A stretch of 64,000 nucleotides of DNA from Rhodopseudomonas boonkerdii (GTDB lineage Bacteria; Pseudomonadota; Alphaproteobacteria; Rhizobiales; Xanthobacteraceae). Within the stretch, counting starts at the first letter, position 1. The number at the start of each line of letters is the position of its first letter. The notes beneath the pieces were generated by a model that saw only the letters and a list, made by a program, of their open reading frames with translations, made no database searches and was not told the DNA's origin. Position numbers and translations under genes: made by a program. The stretch spans positions 4,030,001-4,094,000 of the forward strand of contig NZ_CP036537.1 in NCBI RefSeq assembly GCF_021184025.1, read 5' to 3'. Positions 53,336 to 62,514 of the stretch are shown in pieces.

Positions 53336-54307
53336 TCACGAAGCTGGATAGGGCTCCGCGGGCACAGCGATCCCAGCACGCCGCACACGTTCACGATGCG
53401 CGGTGTAAACGCCCGATGCGATGATGATTGCCGCGCCGAGAAACGTCCACGCATCCGGAATCTCGCCGAACACGAAGAAGCCAAGCAACGTCACCCACAT
53501 CAGTTGAACGTAGGAGAATGGCGCAAGCACCGAGGCATCGGCATAGCGAAAAGCCAGTACCACGATCCAGTGCCCCACTGTGGATGATACACCGATCGCG
53601 ACGCCGAGCCCGAGTTGCGTCCATGTCGGTTGCGACCAGTAGAACGGTGCGAACAGGCTGAGCACGAGAAAACCGACGATGGCGGAATAGGCCATGGTGG
53701 TGATGGGATGATCCGCACCGCTCATCTTTCGCGTCAGCACGAGTGCGCTGGCCCAGCCCAATGCGGAGATGATCGGAAACAGCGCAGCCGGATGAAAGGC
53801 CGAGGTGCCCGGCCGCACGATGATGAGCACACCGATCAGGCCGATAACGGTCGCGGTCCAGCGGCGCAGACCGACCTTCTCGCCAAGGAAGATGATCGAC
53901 AGGCCGGTGACGAACAAAGGCGAGATGAAGCCTGTCGCGGTGGCTTCTGCGATCGGCAGAAAGCTGAGGCCGACGATGAAAAAAATCGACGAGCAGAGCA
54001 GGCCAAGTCCGCGAAACACCTGGAGCAGCGGCCGGCTGGAACGCAGCATCTTGCCTCCGGACGGGATCGTCACGATCGGCAGCATGATCAGCAGGAAAAC
54101 CGAAAACCGGATCCATGCGATCTCCACCGGCGGCATGCCGCCGCGGGCAAGGTACTTGGCCATGGCATCCGAGGATCCCAGAAAGCCGGTCGACGAGATG
54201 ATCAGCAGGATGCCGAGAAATGGCTTGTCGAGATGGCGCGAGGCCAGCACGCGTGCAGACGACTGCGCGGGTACGCTGATCTTCGGCGGCGGAACGTGAG
54301 TGGTCAC
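53336..54307 (-). CDS. EamA/DMT-family transporter
   Basis: 323 residues from a GTG at 54307; ten helices in two EamA repeats, starting LDKPFLGILLIISSTGFLGSSDAMAKYLARGG. The start is uncertain because there is no clear ribosome site and the frame stays open to 54454. Exporters of this family move amino acids or metabolites outward. Substrate unknown. Confidence 0.82.
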   Translation of the reverse strand: MTTHVPPPKISVPAQSSARVLASRHLDKPFLGILLIISSTGFLGSSDAMAKYLARGGMPPVEIAWIRFSVFLLIMLPIVTIPSGGKMLRSSRPLLQVFRGLGLLCSSIFFIVGLSFLPIAEATATGFISPLFVTGLSIIFLGEKVGLRRWTATVIGLIGVLIIVRPGTSAFHPAALFPIISALGWASALVLTRKMSGADHPITTMAYSAIVGFLVLSLFAPFYWSQPTWTQLGLGVAIGVSSTVGHWIVVLAFRYADASVLAPFSYVQLMWVTLLGFFVFGEIPDAWTFLGAAIIIASGVYTAHRERVRRAGIAVPAEPYPAS

Positions 54308-54478
54308 GGATGGAAACCGGCTGGCTGGGCCCGGTGAAATATGCGGCCCGAATCTGATCCTCACCAAACGCCGTTCGCACGTCCGGGACAACCTCCGATA
54401 ACAGGACTTGGATATGCAACAGGCGCCGCCGGTTGGTCCCGCGCAATCATGCACTGCAGCATAGATGGGCGATGGCCG

Positions 54479-55318
54479 TCACAGCATTGGCAGACTGGAG
54501 GGCTCGCGCCCGCGCGGAAACACCTTGTCGAGCGCAGCGATCTCCGTCTCGCTCAGGACGAGATCGCCGGCTGCGGCATTGTCGGCGGCATGGGCCGCAG
54601 ACGACGCTTTCGGGATCGCGAATACCGCGGCCTGCCGGGTCAGGAAGGCGAGCGCCACCTGTCGCGGACTCGCACCGCGAGCGGCCGCGATCTCCTCCAG
54701 CAGCATACCGCCCGGCGAGTGGGAAGACGGAAAATCGTTATGGCCGAATGGCGAATAGGCGACCACCGCGACACCATGCCGCTCGCACCAAGGGATGACG
54801 CGATGCTCGATGGCGCGCTCCTGCAGATGATAGAGCACCTGATTACAGGCGATGGCGTCCTTGGCGGCCACACGCGACAGGTCGTTGAGATCGTCGGCGT
54901 CGAAATTACTGACGCCCCAGGACGCAATCTTGCCGTCGGATTTCAGCTCCTCGAAGGCAGCGACCGTTTCAGCCAACGGAACCTGACCACGCCAATGCAG
55001 CAGGTAGCAATCGAGCCGGTCCGTGTTCAGCCGTTTCAGCGAGCGTTCGCAGGCGGCGATAGTGCCTTTACGCGATGCATTGCTTGGCAACACCTTCGAG
55101 ACGAGAAACACCTCGTCGCGCCGTCCGACGATCGCCTCGGCAACCACCGGCTCTGCGTCGCCATACATTTCAGCCGTATCGATATGGCTCATGCCGGCAT
55201 CGAGCCCGGCGCGCAGCGCCTTGATGGCCGCGGCACGGTCGCCACGGTCGATATACCAGGTGCCCTGCCCGATCACGGACACGTCGCGCCCAGTGGCTCC
55301 GAATGACTTGTGTCGCAT
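54479..55318 (-). CDS. Aldo-keto reductase
   Basis: 279 residues. The catalytic tetrad is D47, Y52, K75 and H108 (HIDTAEMYG, VSKV, LLHWRG). IPKASS near residue 242 binds NADP phosphate. A TIM-barrel oxidoreductase acting on carbonyl compounds; closest in style to AKR5/MgsA-detoxifying types. Substrate not predictable. Confidence 0.9.
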   Translation of the reverse strand: MRHKSFGATGRDVSVIGQGTWYIDRGDRAAAIKALRAGLDAGMSHIDTAEMYGDAEPVVAEAIVGRRDEVFLVSKVLPSNASRKGTIAACERSLKRLNTDRLDCYLLHWRGQVPLAETVAAFEELKSDGKIASWGVSNFDADDLNDLSRVAAKDAIACNQVLYHLQERAIEHRVIPWCERHGVAVVAYSPFGHNDFPSSHSPGGMLLEEIAAARGASPRQVALAFLTRQAAVFAIPKASSAAHAADNAAAGDLVLSETEIAALDKVFPRGREPSSLPML

Positions 55319-55384
55319 GAACGCGCCTCCGCCTGCTCCCGCGACAGGCGCGGGAGTGGACGATAGCGCATCATAGCCGAGGTG

Positions 55385-55726
55385 TCAGTGGCTGATCATC
55401 CATGGCCGTGCGGTCGGGAAGCTCTTGGCGCCGGTCGCCGTTTTCTTCATCAGCCGCGAAGGCTTCTTGCCGGAGCAACAGCCGCAGCCAGGGGCGTGCT
55501 TGGCCTTGTATTCCGCCACCGTCTGCGGCGCATGCGTGCTGCGCTCGTTGGTGGCATGCGCCTTGCGCTTATCGGAAGGCATGCAGAAGAAGGCTGGCGG
55601 GGTGAGGATGACACGGGGGGACGATATTGTGCAAATTGGACAAAACTGCGGATCGTCGCATTCGGCCATGGGCCTCATGTCGGTGAAAGGCCCGCAATCG
55701 TCGCAAAGATATTCATAGACCGGCAT
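55385..55726 (-). CDS. fmdB: FmdB-type zinc-ribbon protein
   Basis: 113 residues. MPVYEYLCDDCGPF with C8-x2-C11, then CPIC, make a zinc ribbon as in FmdB, named from the amide-utilisation cluster of Methylophilus. A C-terminal CGCCSGKKP adds further cysteines. ATG at 55726 has GAGGA before it. It follows fmdA by 73 nt. Its proposed regulatory role is not proven. Confidence 0.85.
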   Translation of the reverse strand: MPVYEYLCDDCGPFTDMRPMAECDDPQFCPICTISSPRVILTPPAFFCMPSDKRKAHATNERSTHAPQTVAEYKAKHAPGCGCCSGKKPSRLMKKTATGAKSFPTARPWMISH

Positions 55727-55799
55727 GGCCGTCCTCGTCGCAAGGGGAAAAAGGCGACCGCAGCACCGATGACATGGCGCCGCGGCCGAGTTGGCCGTG

Positions 55800-57029
55800 T
55801 TACTTGTCCGGCGACAGCGGCATCTGGATCGAACCGTCGATATGTTTGATCGGCCCGGCCGCGCCCGGCATGATGTCGAAGTCGAAGATCTCCGTCGGCA
55901 GCCACAAGGTGGCGCAGGCATTCGGCACATCGACCACGCCGGAGATGTGGCCCTGGCACGGCGCGGTACCGAGAATCGAATAGGCCTGCGCGCCGGAGTA
56001 GCCGAACTTCTTGAGATATTCGATCGCGTTCAGGCAGGCCTGACGGTAGGCGATGTGCACATCGAGATAGTGCTGCTTGCCGGCCTCATCCACCGAGATG
56101 CCTTCGAAGATCAGGAAGTCCTTGTAGTTCGGCGTCATCGGCGACGGCTTGAACACGGGATTCTTGATGCCGTATTTCGCCACGCCATCCTTGATGACAT
56201 CGACCTTGATATGCAGCCAGCCGGCCATTTCGATGGCGCCGCAGAACGTGATCTCGCCATCGCCCTGGCTGAAATGCAGGTCGCCCATGGAAAGGCCGCC
56301 GCCGGGCACATAGACCGGGAAATACACCTTCGAACCGCGCGACAGATCCTTGATGTCGCAATTGCCGCCATGCTCGCGGGGCGGCACGGTGCGCGCACCT
56401 TCGGCCGCAGCCTTGTCGCGGGCTTCGCCCTTCATCCGGCCCATATGTGCGGTTGGACCGAACGGCGGATTGGCGAGGCCGGGCACGCGCTCGGGATTGG
56501 TCGCGATCAGTGCGGTCTCGCGCTCGTTCCAGGTGGCGAGCAGTTTGGGATCGGGCAGGCAGCCGATCAGGCCGGGATGGATCAGGCCGGCGAAATTGAC
56601 ACCCGGGACATGGCGCGACGAGGTGTACATGCCCTTGAAGTCCCAGATCGACTTCTGCGCCAGCGGAAAGTGATCGGTCAGGAAGCCGCCGCCATTCTGC
56701 TTGGAGAAGAAGCCGTTGAAGCCCCACTGGCTGTCCTTCATCGGGCCGACATCGAGCAAATCCACCACGAGCAGATCGCCGGGTTCCGCGCCTTTGACAC
56801 CGATCGGGCCGGACAGGAAGTGCACGATCGACAGATCGATGTCGCGCACGTCGTCGGCACTGTCATTGTTCTTGATGAAGCCGCCGGTCCAGTCATAGGT
56901 CTCGACGATGAAGTCGTCGCCCGGATTGACCCACGCCACCATGGGAATGTCCGAATGCCAGCGATTGTGAATCATGTCGTTGTCGTAGGCCGACTGCGTG
57001 AGGTCGACCTTGATCAGTGTATCAGGCAT
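55800..57029 (-). CDS. fmdA: Formamidase FmdA
   Basis: 409 residues, acetamidase/formamidase family. MPDTLIKVDLTQSAYDNDMIHNRWHSDIPMV, the metal-site stretch VPGVNFAGLIHPGLIGCLPD and PPREHGGNCDIKDLSRGSKVYFPV are conserved. It hydrolyses formamide to formate and ammonia. Its position at the end of a urea/amide ABC operon supports a nitrogen-scavenging role. Confidence 0.95.
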   Translation of the reverse strand: MPDTLIKVDLTQSAYDNDMIHNRWHSDIPMVAWVNPGDDFIVETYDWTGGFIKNNDSADDVRDIDLSIVHFLSGPIGVKGAEPGDLLVVDLLDVGPMKDSQWGFNGFFSKQNGGGFLTDHFPLAQKSIWDFKGMYTSSRHVPGVNFAGLIHPGLIGCLPDPKLLATWNERETALIATNPERVPGLANPPFGPTAHMGRMKGEARDKAAAEGARTVPPREHGGNCDIKDLSRGSKVYFPVYVPGGGLSMGDLHFSQGDGEITFCGAIEMAGWLHIKVDVIKDGVAKYGIKNPVFKPSPMTPNYKDFLIFEGISVDEAGKQHYLDVHIAYRQACLNAIEYLKKFGYSGAQAYSILGTAPCQGHISGVVDVPNACATLWLPTEIFDFDIMPGAAGPIKHIDGSIQMPLSPDK

Positions 57030-57073
57030 TCAATGCTCCCCTTCGGTTACAGACTTGCAGTTTCTCGAATGAA

Positions 57074-57763
57074 CTAGACGGACAGATATCTTGCGACCTG
57101 CGCGGCATCGATGCCCTCGCGCGGCTCGTCGCGAACGATCTCGCCGTTCTCGATCACCAGCACGCGGTCTGCGACATCGAGCGCAAAGCTCAGCACCTGT
57201 TCGGAGACGATGATCGACAGCCCCCTGTCGTCGCGGATCTTCTTCAGCGTGCGCGCCATGTCCTTGATGATCGACGGCTGGATGCCTTCGGTGGGTTCGT
57301 CCAGCAACAGCACCTTCGGCTTGGTGGCGAGTGCACGGGCGATGGCCAGCTGCTGCTGCTGACCGCCGGACAGATTGCCGCCGCGGCGGTCTTTCATCTC
57401 CAGCAGCACCGGGAACAGTTCGTAGAGATCGCCGGGGACGTCCTTCTCGCCGGATGCGACGAGGCCGGTCTCGATATTTTCCTTCACCGTCATATGCGAA
57501 AAGATCATGCGTCCCTGCGGTACGTAGGCGAGCCCGCGGGCGACGCGCTCATAGCTTTTCAGCGCGCCGAGCTCCTTGCCATTCATGGTTACCGATCCCG
57601 ACTTGGTCGGCACGATGCCCATCAGCGATTTCATCAGCGTGGTCTTGCCCATGCCGTTGCGCCCCATGATCGCGACGATCTCATTGGGCTGCACCTTCAC
57701 ATTGAGACCATGCAGCACCTCGGCGTGGCCGTAGGCGACGTGGAGATCGTTAATGGCGAGCAT
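57074..57763 (-). CDS. urtE: Urea/amide ABC transporter ATPase UrtE
   Basis: 229 residues. Walker A GRNGMGKT, signature LSGGQQQQLAIARAL, Walker B LLLDEPTEGIQPSII; the last phrase is typical of UrtE. ATG at 57763 has GGAG 6 nt before. In Methylophilus the equivalent gene (fmdF) sits with fmdA. 44 nt before fmdA. Confidence 0.93.
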   Translation of the reverse strand: MLAINDLHVAYGHAEVLHGLNVKVQPNEIVAIMGRNGMGKTTLMKSLMGIVPTKSGSVTMNGKELGALKSYERVARGLAYVPQGRMIFSHMTVKENIETGLVASGEKDVPGDLYELFPVLLEMKDRRGGNLSGGQQQQLAIARALATKPKVLLLDEPTEGIQPSIIKDMARTLKKIRDDRGLSIIVSEQVLSFALDVADRVLVIENGEIVRDEPREGIDAAQVARYLSV

Positions 57764-57796
57764 GGGAGGCTCCATCGTAGCCCGAAGAACTGCAGA

Positions 57797-57919
57797 CTCC
57801 CTCGCCCCGCTTGCGGGGAGAGGGCGGGGTGAGGGGAAGCCTCCGCGATCTCAGAGTGGGTGGAGAGTCCCCCTCACCCGCCGCTGCGCGGCGACCTCTC
57901 CCCGCAAGCGGAGAGAGGT
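57797..57919. repeat. CTCTCCCCGC-type intergenic palindrome, copy B1
   Basis: CCCTCGCCCCGCTTGCGGGG... and CTCTCCCCGCAAGCGGAGAG are inverted GC-rich arms. It lies inside the operon between urtD and urtE, so the transcript must run through it; it may lower expression of the distal genes. Confidence 0.7.
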
Positions 57920-57959
57920 TAGAAAGATCGCTGCTCGCTGTGAAATCGACCTGCATCGT

Positions 57960-58715
57960 TCAATGCCCCAGATAGACTTCGATGACCTTGGGATCGTTCT
58001 GCACCTTCTCCATGGTCCCTTCGGACAGGATCTGGCCCTGATGCAGAACGGTGACCTTGTGGGCGATATCCTCGACGAATTTCATGTCGTGCTCGATCAC
58101 CAGCACCGATCGATCCTTGATGATGGTGTTGAGGAGCTCGGCAGTCTTGACGCGTTCGCTGACGCTCATCCCTGCGACGGGCTCGTCGAGCATCAGAAGA
58201 TCCGGATCCTGGATCAGCAGCATGCCGATCTCGAGCCACTGCTTCTGGCCGTGCGAGAGAACGTCGGCATACATGTTGAGGCGATCCTTCAGGAAGATCA
58301 TCTCGGCGACTTCCTCGACGCGCGCCTTCACGGCCGCATCGCGTTGAAACATCAGCGACCCGAACACCGAACGGCCGCGCGGATAACAGATCTCCAGATT
58401 CTCGAACACCGTGAGATCCTCGTAGACCGACGGCGTCTGGAACTTGCGACCGACGCCGGCGGTGACGATCTCGTTTTCCTTGAGCCTGGTCAGCTCGGTA
58501 CCGCGGAACTGGATCGAACCCGATGTCGCTTTGGTCTTGCCGCAGATCAGGTCGAGTACCGTGGTCTTGCCGGCGCCATTCGGACCGATGATGACGCGAA
58601 TCTCGTTCTCCTCCACATAGAAGGAGAGATCGTTGACCGCCTTGAAGCCGTCGAAGGAGACGGTGAGTCCCTCCACCGCGAGCAGAAAATCCTTGGGCTG
58701 ATGACCGACAAGCAT
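57960..58715 (-). CDS. urtD: Urea/amide ABC transporter ATPase UrtD
   Basis: 251 residues. Walker A GPNGAGKT and the signature LSHGQKQWLEIGM, which is specific to UrtD (LivG-like) subunits. The frame is open far upstream (to 60947), but that is antisense-like translation through urtC/urtB; the true start is the ATG at 58715, 11 nt after urtC. Confidence 0.94.
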   Translation of the reverse strand: MLVGHQPKDFLLAVEGLTVSFDGFKAVNDLSFYVEENEIRVIIGPNGAGKTTVLDLICGKTKATSGSIQFRGTELTRLKENEIVTAGVGRKFQTPSVYEDLTVFENLEICYPRGRSVFGSLMFQRDAAVKARVEEVAEMIFLKDRLNMYADVLSHGQKQWLEIGMLLIQDPDLLMLDEPVAGMSVSERVKTAELLNTIIKDRSVLVIEHDMKFVEDIAHKVTVLHQGQILSEGTMEKVQNDPKVIEVYLGH

Positions 58716-58726
58716 GATGCGTTCCC

Positions 58727-59875
58727 CTATTCTGCCGGCGCGCCATCGGCGGCGGATTTGACGGGCCACTCCTTCTTCTTCGCCTTCGAGAAGGCCGCGA
58801 TCAGCCGATCCACATGGCGTTGCACGTGATCCTTCCAGATCCCGGACAAACCGTTCGGGAAGAACAGCACCACCGCGATGAACAGGCCGCCGAGGCCGAA
58901 CAACCACATCTGCGGGAAGGATTCCGAGAGGCCGGTCTTGGCGAAATTCACGAGCAGCGCGCCATAGACGGCGCCGAAGATCGACGACCGGCCGCCGACC
59001 GCGGTGTAGATCACCATCTCGATGGACGGCACGATGCCGACGAAAGATGGCGACATAAAACCGATCTGCAGCGTGAACATCGCGCCGCCGATCGCAGCAA
59101 AGACGGCAGCCATGCAGAAGGCGAAAATCTTGAAATTGGCGACACTGTAGCCCGAGAATCGAACACGATCCTCCTGCTCGCGCATCGCCACCAGGATGCG
59201 CCCGAGCTTGGTGAGACGGATGAACTGCGCGAGGATGATGCAACCAAACAGCACGAAGACTTCGAAGAAATAGAGGATGAACTTGGCGCTGTCGGTGCGG
59301 ATATCCCAACCGAGCAACGTGCGCAGGTCCGTCATGCCGTTGATGCCGCCGGTGTAGCCCTGCTGTCCTATGATGAGGATGGTCGCGATGGCGGCGATCG
59401 CCTGGGTGATGATGGCGAAGTAGACGCCACCGACGCGACGCTTGAACATCGCGGCGCCGATGATGAAGGCGAACACGGCGGGCACCACGAAGATCGCTAT
59501 GATGGTCAGTGTCAGCGAGTGGAACGGTTTCCAGAACATCGGCAGCGCCGTGATCTGGTTCCAGTCCATGAAATCCGGGATGCCGGGCGTGGTCTGGATC
59601 TTGGTGTTTTCGACGCTGGAGGCTTCCAGCTTCAGGAACATCGCCATGCAGTAGCCGCCAAGGCCGAAGAACACGCCCTGGCCGAGGCTGAGAATGCCGC
59701 CATAGCCCCAGCACATCACGAGGCCGATGGCGACGAAGGCATAGGTCAGGTACTTGGCGACGAGATTGAGCCGGAAAATATCCAGGCAGGCCGGCAGGAT
59801 GACCACGAGCAACAAGGCAAGCGACAGAAAGCCGATCAGCTCCGAACGATTGAAGAAGCGGGAATTGATGATCAT
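58727..59875 (-). CDS. urtC: Urea/amide ABC transporter permease UrtC
   Basis: 382 residues, LivM-like, about ten helices: WGYGGILSLGQGVFFGLGGYCMAMFL near residues 56-81 and GRILVAMREQEDRVRFSGYSV (the EAA-type coupling loop). It pairs with UrtB. The C-terminal SKAKKKEW tail is basic and cytoplasmic. Confidence 0.94.
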   Translation of the reverse strand: MIINSRFFNRSELIGFLSLALLLVVILPACLDIFRLNLVAKYLTYAFVAIGLVMCWGYGGILSLGQGVFFGLGGYCMAMFLKLEASSVENTKIQTTPGIPDFMDWNQITALPMFWKPFHSLTLTIIAIFVVPAVFAFIIGAAMFKRRVGGVYFAIITQAIAAIATILIIGQQGYTGGINGMTDLRTLLGWDIRTDSAKFILYFFEVFVLFGCIILAQFIRLTKLGRILVAMREQEDRVRFSGYSVANFKIFAFCMAAVFAAIGGAMFTLQIGFMSPSFVGIVPSIEMVIYTAVGGRSSIFGAVYGALLVNFAKTGLSESFPQMWLFGLGGLFIAVVLFFPNGLSGIWKDHVQRHVDRLIAAFSKAKKKEWPVKSAADGAPAE

Positions 59876-59908
59876 GTGATGGTGTCCTGCTCTTTCTGTG
59901 CTGCGCGC

Positions 59909-60835
59909 TTACTTGCGGACTTTGAGGGCGAACAACCCTTGCGGCCGGATCATCAGGATCGCGACGATAGTCAGCAGCGTCAGCACCTTGGCCATCGAGC
60001 CGGACATGAAGAACTCCATGGTCGATTGCGCCTGCGAGATGGTGAAGGCCGAGGCGATGGTACCGAACAGGCTCGCTGCCCCGCCGAACACCACGACGAG
60101 GAACGTATCGACGATGTAGAGCTGGCCCGAGGTCGGCCCGGTCGAGCCGATCATGGTGAAGGCCGAGCCGGCGATTCCGGCGATGCCGCAGCCGAGGGCG
60201 AACGTGTAGCGGTCGACCTTCTCGGTATTGATGCCGACGGCGCCGGCCATTACGCGGTTCTGCACCACGGCGCGCACCTGCTTGCCCCAGCGCGACTTGA
60301 ACATGATCCAGGCAACGACGATCGTGATGATCACGGTCAGACACATCACGAAGATGCCGTTGATCGGCACTTCGATCGTGTCGGTGACCTGCTTGCTGCC
60401 CATCATCCATTGCGGCAGTTCGACACCGACCTCGCGGGCACCGAAGATCGAACGATAGGCCTGCTGCAAGATCAGGCTGAGCCCCCAGGTCGCGAGCAGC
60501 GTGTCGAGCGGACGCTTGTAAAGGAAGCGTATCAATCCCCATTCCACCAGCATCCCCAGACTGCCTGAAGCGATGAAGGCGAGGATCATGGCGACGAAGA
60601 AGTAGCCGGAGAACAAGGATGGCAGATAGGCCTGGAAGAAACTCGACGTCATCCATGTGACATAGGCGCCGAGGATCATGAACTCGCCATGGGCCATGTT
60701 GATGACGCCCATCTGGCCGAAGATGATGGCAAGGCCGAGCGCCATCAGCACATAGACCGAAAACAGGATCAGGCCGGCAAAGCCCTGCATCGCGAAGATG
60801 GCGCCGAGGTCGCCAAGGGAGTAGTCGCCGAACAT
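59909..60835 (-). CDS. urtB: Urea/amide ABC transporter permease UrtB
   Basis: 308 residues, LivH-like: GLAIIFGQMGVINMAHGEFMILGAYVTW (about 33-60) and SRWGKQVRAVVQNRVMAGAVGINTEKV as the coupling loop. ATG at 60835 follows GGAGGA; the frame extends upstream without similarity. Confidence 0.94.
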   Translation of the reverse strand: MFGDYSLGDLGAIFAMQGFAGLILFSVYVLMALGLAIIFGQMGVINMAHGEFMILGAYVTWMTSSFFQAYLPSLFSGYFFVAMILAFIASGSLGMLVEWGLIRFLYKRPLDTLLATWGLSLILQQAYRSIFGAREVGVELPQWMMGSKQVTDTIEVPINGIFVMCLTVIITIVVAWIMFKSRWGKQVRAVVQNRVMAGAVGINTEKVDRYTFALGCGIAGIAGSAFTMIGSTGPTSGQLYIVDTFLVVVFGGAASLFGTIASAFTISQAQSTMEFFMSGSMAKVLTLLTIVAILMIRPQGLFALKVRK

Positions 60836-60962
60836 CGATCCGTCCTCCGTCAGGGAAAGAGTCCCGCGCCGCGCGTGAACACGCGACGCGGGGTTGTCGT
60901 GCACGGATAGGTCGTCCGCGCCAGGGAGAGATTTGCGTCTGCACCAACGGCCGATGCGATCG

Positions 60963-61070
60963 TTCCCTCTCCCGCTTTCGGGTGAGGGTCAGGGTGGGGG
61001 TGTCTCCGCAAGCGCCGGAGCCCGTGGCAGCCCCACCCCGGCCCTCCCCCGCAAGAGCGGGAGAGGGAGA
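60963..61070. repeat. CTCTCCCGC-type intergenic palindrome, copy B2
   Basis: TTCCCTCTCCCGCTTTCGGG and CCGCAAGAGCGGGAGAGGGA are inverted arms. It lies between urtA and urtB and may set the binding-protein to permease ratio by stopping part of the transcripts. Confidence 0.7.
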
Positions 61071-61077
61071 AGTGGAG

Positions 61078-62337
61078 TTACTGATAGCCCTTGGGGAATG
61101 GATCCGGCTCGATCAGCTCAGGCGTCTCGTAGACCACCTTGAACTGACCATCGAGCTGTGCCTGGCCGACACGCGCCTTCGACCACAGATGGTGGTTCGG
61201 GTGGATCTTGACGTAACCTTCCGGCGCCTTGGTGAATTCGATGCCCGCGGACGCCGCCGCGATCTTGTCGATATCGAACGAGCCGGCCTTCTCCACCGTC
61301 ATCTTCCACAGCCACGGGCCGAGATAGGCCGCCTGGGTGACGTCGCCGATCACGGTCTTCTCGCCCCACATCTTCTTGAAGGCGGCGACGAATTCCTTGT
61401 TGTTCGGATTATCGAGCGACTGGAAGTACTTCATGCAGGCATAGGCGCCCGCGATGTTCTCGCCACCGATGCCGTCGATCTCGTCCTCGGTGACCGAGAT
61501 GGTCAGCATGGTCTGCTTCGACAGGTCGATGCCGGCCGCCTTGAGCTGCTTGTAGAAGGCGACGTTGGAGCCGCCGACCACCGCCGCGTAGATCACGTCC
61601 GGCTTGGTCAGCTTGATCTTGTTGATCACCGAGTTGAACTGGGTGTGGCCGAGCGGGAAGTATTCTTCGCCCGACACCTTGCCGCCGAGCTTACCCTCAA
61701 TGTGCTTGCGGGCGATCTTCATCGACGTGCGCGGCCAGATGTAATCCGAGCCGATCAGATAGAAGCTCTTGCCGTTCTTCGTCTTCGACACCCAGTCGAG
61801 GCCCGCGAGGATCTGCTGGGTTGCTTCCTGACCGGTATAGATGACGTTCTTTGACTGTTCGAGGCCTTCATAGAAGGTCGGATAGTAGAGCATGCCGTTA
61901 TACTGCTCCATGACCGGCAGCACGGCCTTGCGCGAGGCCGAGGTCCAGCAGCCCATGATGGCGGCGACCTTGTCGTTGACGAGCAGCTTCTTCGCCTTCT
62001 CGGCGAAGGTCGGCCAATCCGATGCGCCGTCTTCCTGAATGAACTTGATCTTGCGCCCCAGCACGCCACCCATGGCATTGATCTGTTCGATCGCCAGTTT
62101 CTCGGCCTGCACCGAGCCCGTTTCCGAGATCGCCATGGTGCCGGTGACCGAGTGCAGGATGCCGACCGTGACCTCGGTATCGGTCACGGCGAGGCCGGTG
62201 GTATTGACGGCGGCCGTTGCAGGCGCCTGCGCAAAAGATGTGCGCGGGAGCATGGACATCGCCGGCAGCGCCGCCATGCCCATCAGCAGTTTTCGCCGCA
62301 ACGGTGAGTGCAGGCCCGTTTTTTGCTCGTCTGACAT
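61078..62337 (-). CDS. urtA: Urea/amide-binding protein UrtA
   Basis: 419 residues. A signal with twin arginine (RRKLLMGMAALPAMSML) ends about residue 37. TEVTVGILHSVTGTMAISETG is the UrtA/FmdD start, followed by a periplasmic type-I binding fold. ATG at 62337 is preferred to the GTG at 62340. First gene of urtABCDE-fmdAB. Confidence 0.93.
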   Translation of the reverse strand: MSDEQKTGLHSPLRRKLLMGMAALPAMSMLPRTSFAQAPATAAVNTTGLAVTDTEVTVGILHSVTGTMAISETGSVQAEKLAIEQINAMGGVLGRKIKFIQEDGASDWPTFAEKAKKLLVNDKVAAIMGCWTSASRKAVLPVMEQYNGMLYYPTFYEGLEQSKNVIYTGQEATQQILAGLDWVSKTKNGKSFYLIGSDYIWPRTSMKIARKHIEGKLGGKVSGEEYFPLGHTQFNSVINKIKLTKPDVIYAAVVGGSNVAFYKQLKAAGIDLSKQTMLTISVTEDEIDGIGGENIAGAYACMKYFQSLDNPNNKEFVAAFKKMWGEKTVIGDVTQAAYLGPWLWKMTVEKAGSFDIDKIAAASAGIEFTKAPEGYVKIHPNHHLWSKARVGQAQLDGQFKVVYETPELIEPDPFPKGYQ

Positions 62338-62514
62338 CACTTCCCCACTGGTTTGGAACGCTTATTGGTGAGGCAAGTGTTGCTGAACTTAAGCGCTCCT
62401 CGGATACGTGGGATTGCGTATACTGCACCGCAAAATGCCGACGTAGGTTTTGCCATCACGCAAATAAGCGTAGTCGCGAAATCCGCTGGATTTCGCTGGG
62501 GTCAGGAGTGAGGA

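Noticed and set aside
53230..53424. Possible 64-codon gene in a low-GC gap
   Set aside because: No ribosome site or family, and it runs into the end of the EamA gene on the other strand.
53391..54446. A 351-codon minus-strand frame overlapping the EamA gene
   Set aside because: Wrong frame; the overlapping frame shows the hydrophobic helices of a transporter.
57960..60947. A 995-codon open frame on the minus strand
   Set aside because: Only its last 251 codons are real (UrtD). The rest is an Arg/His-rich reading of urtC and urtB in the wrong frame.
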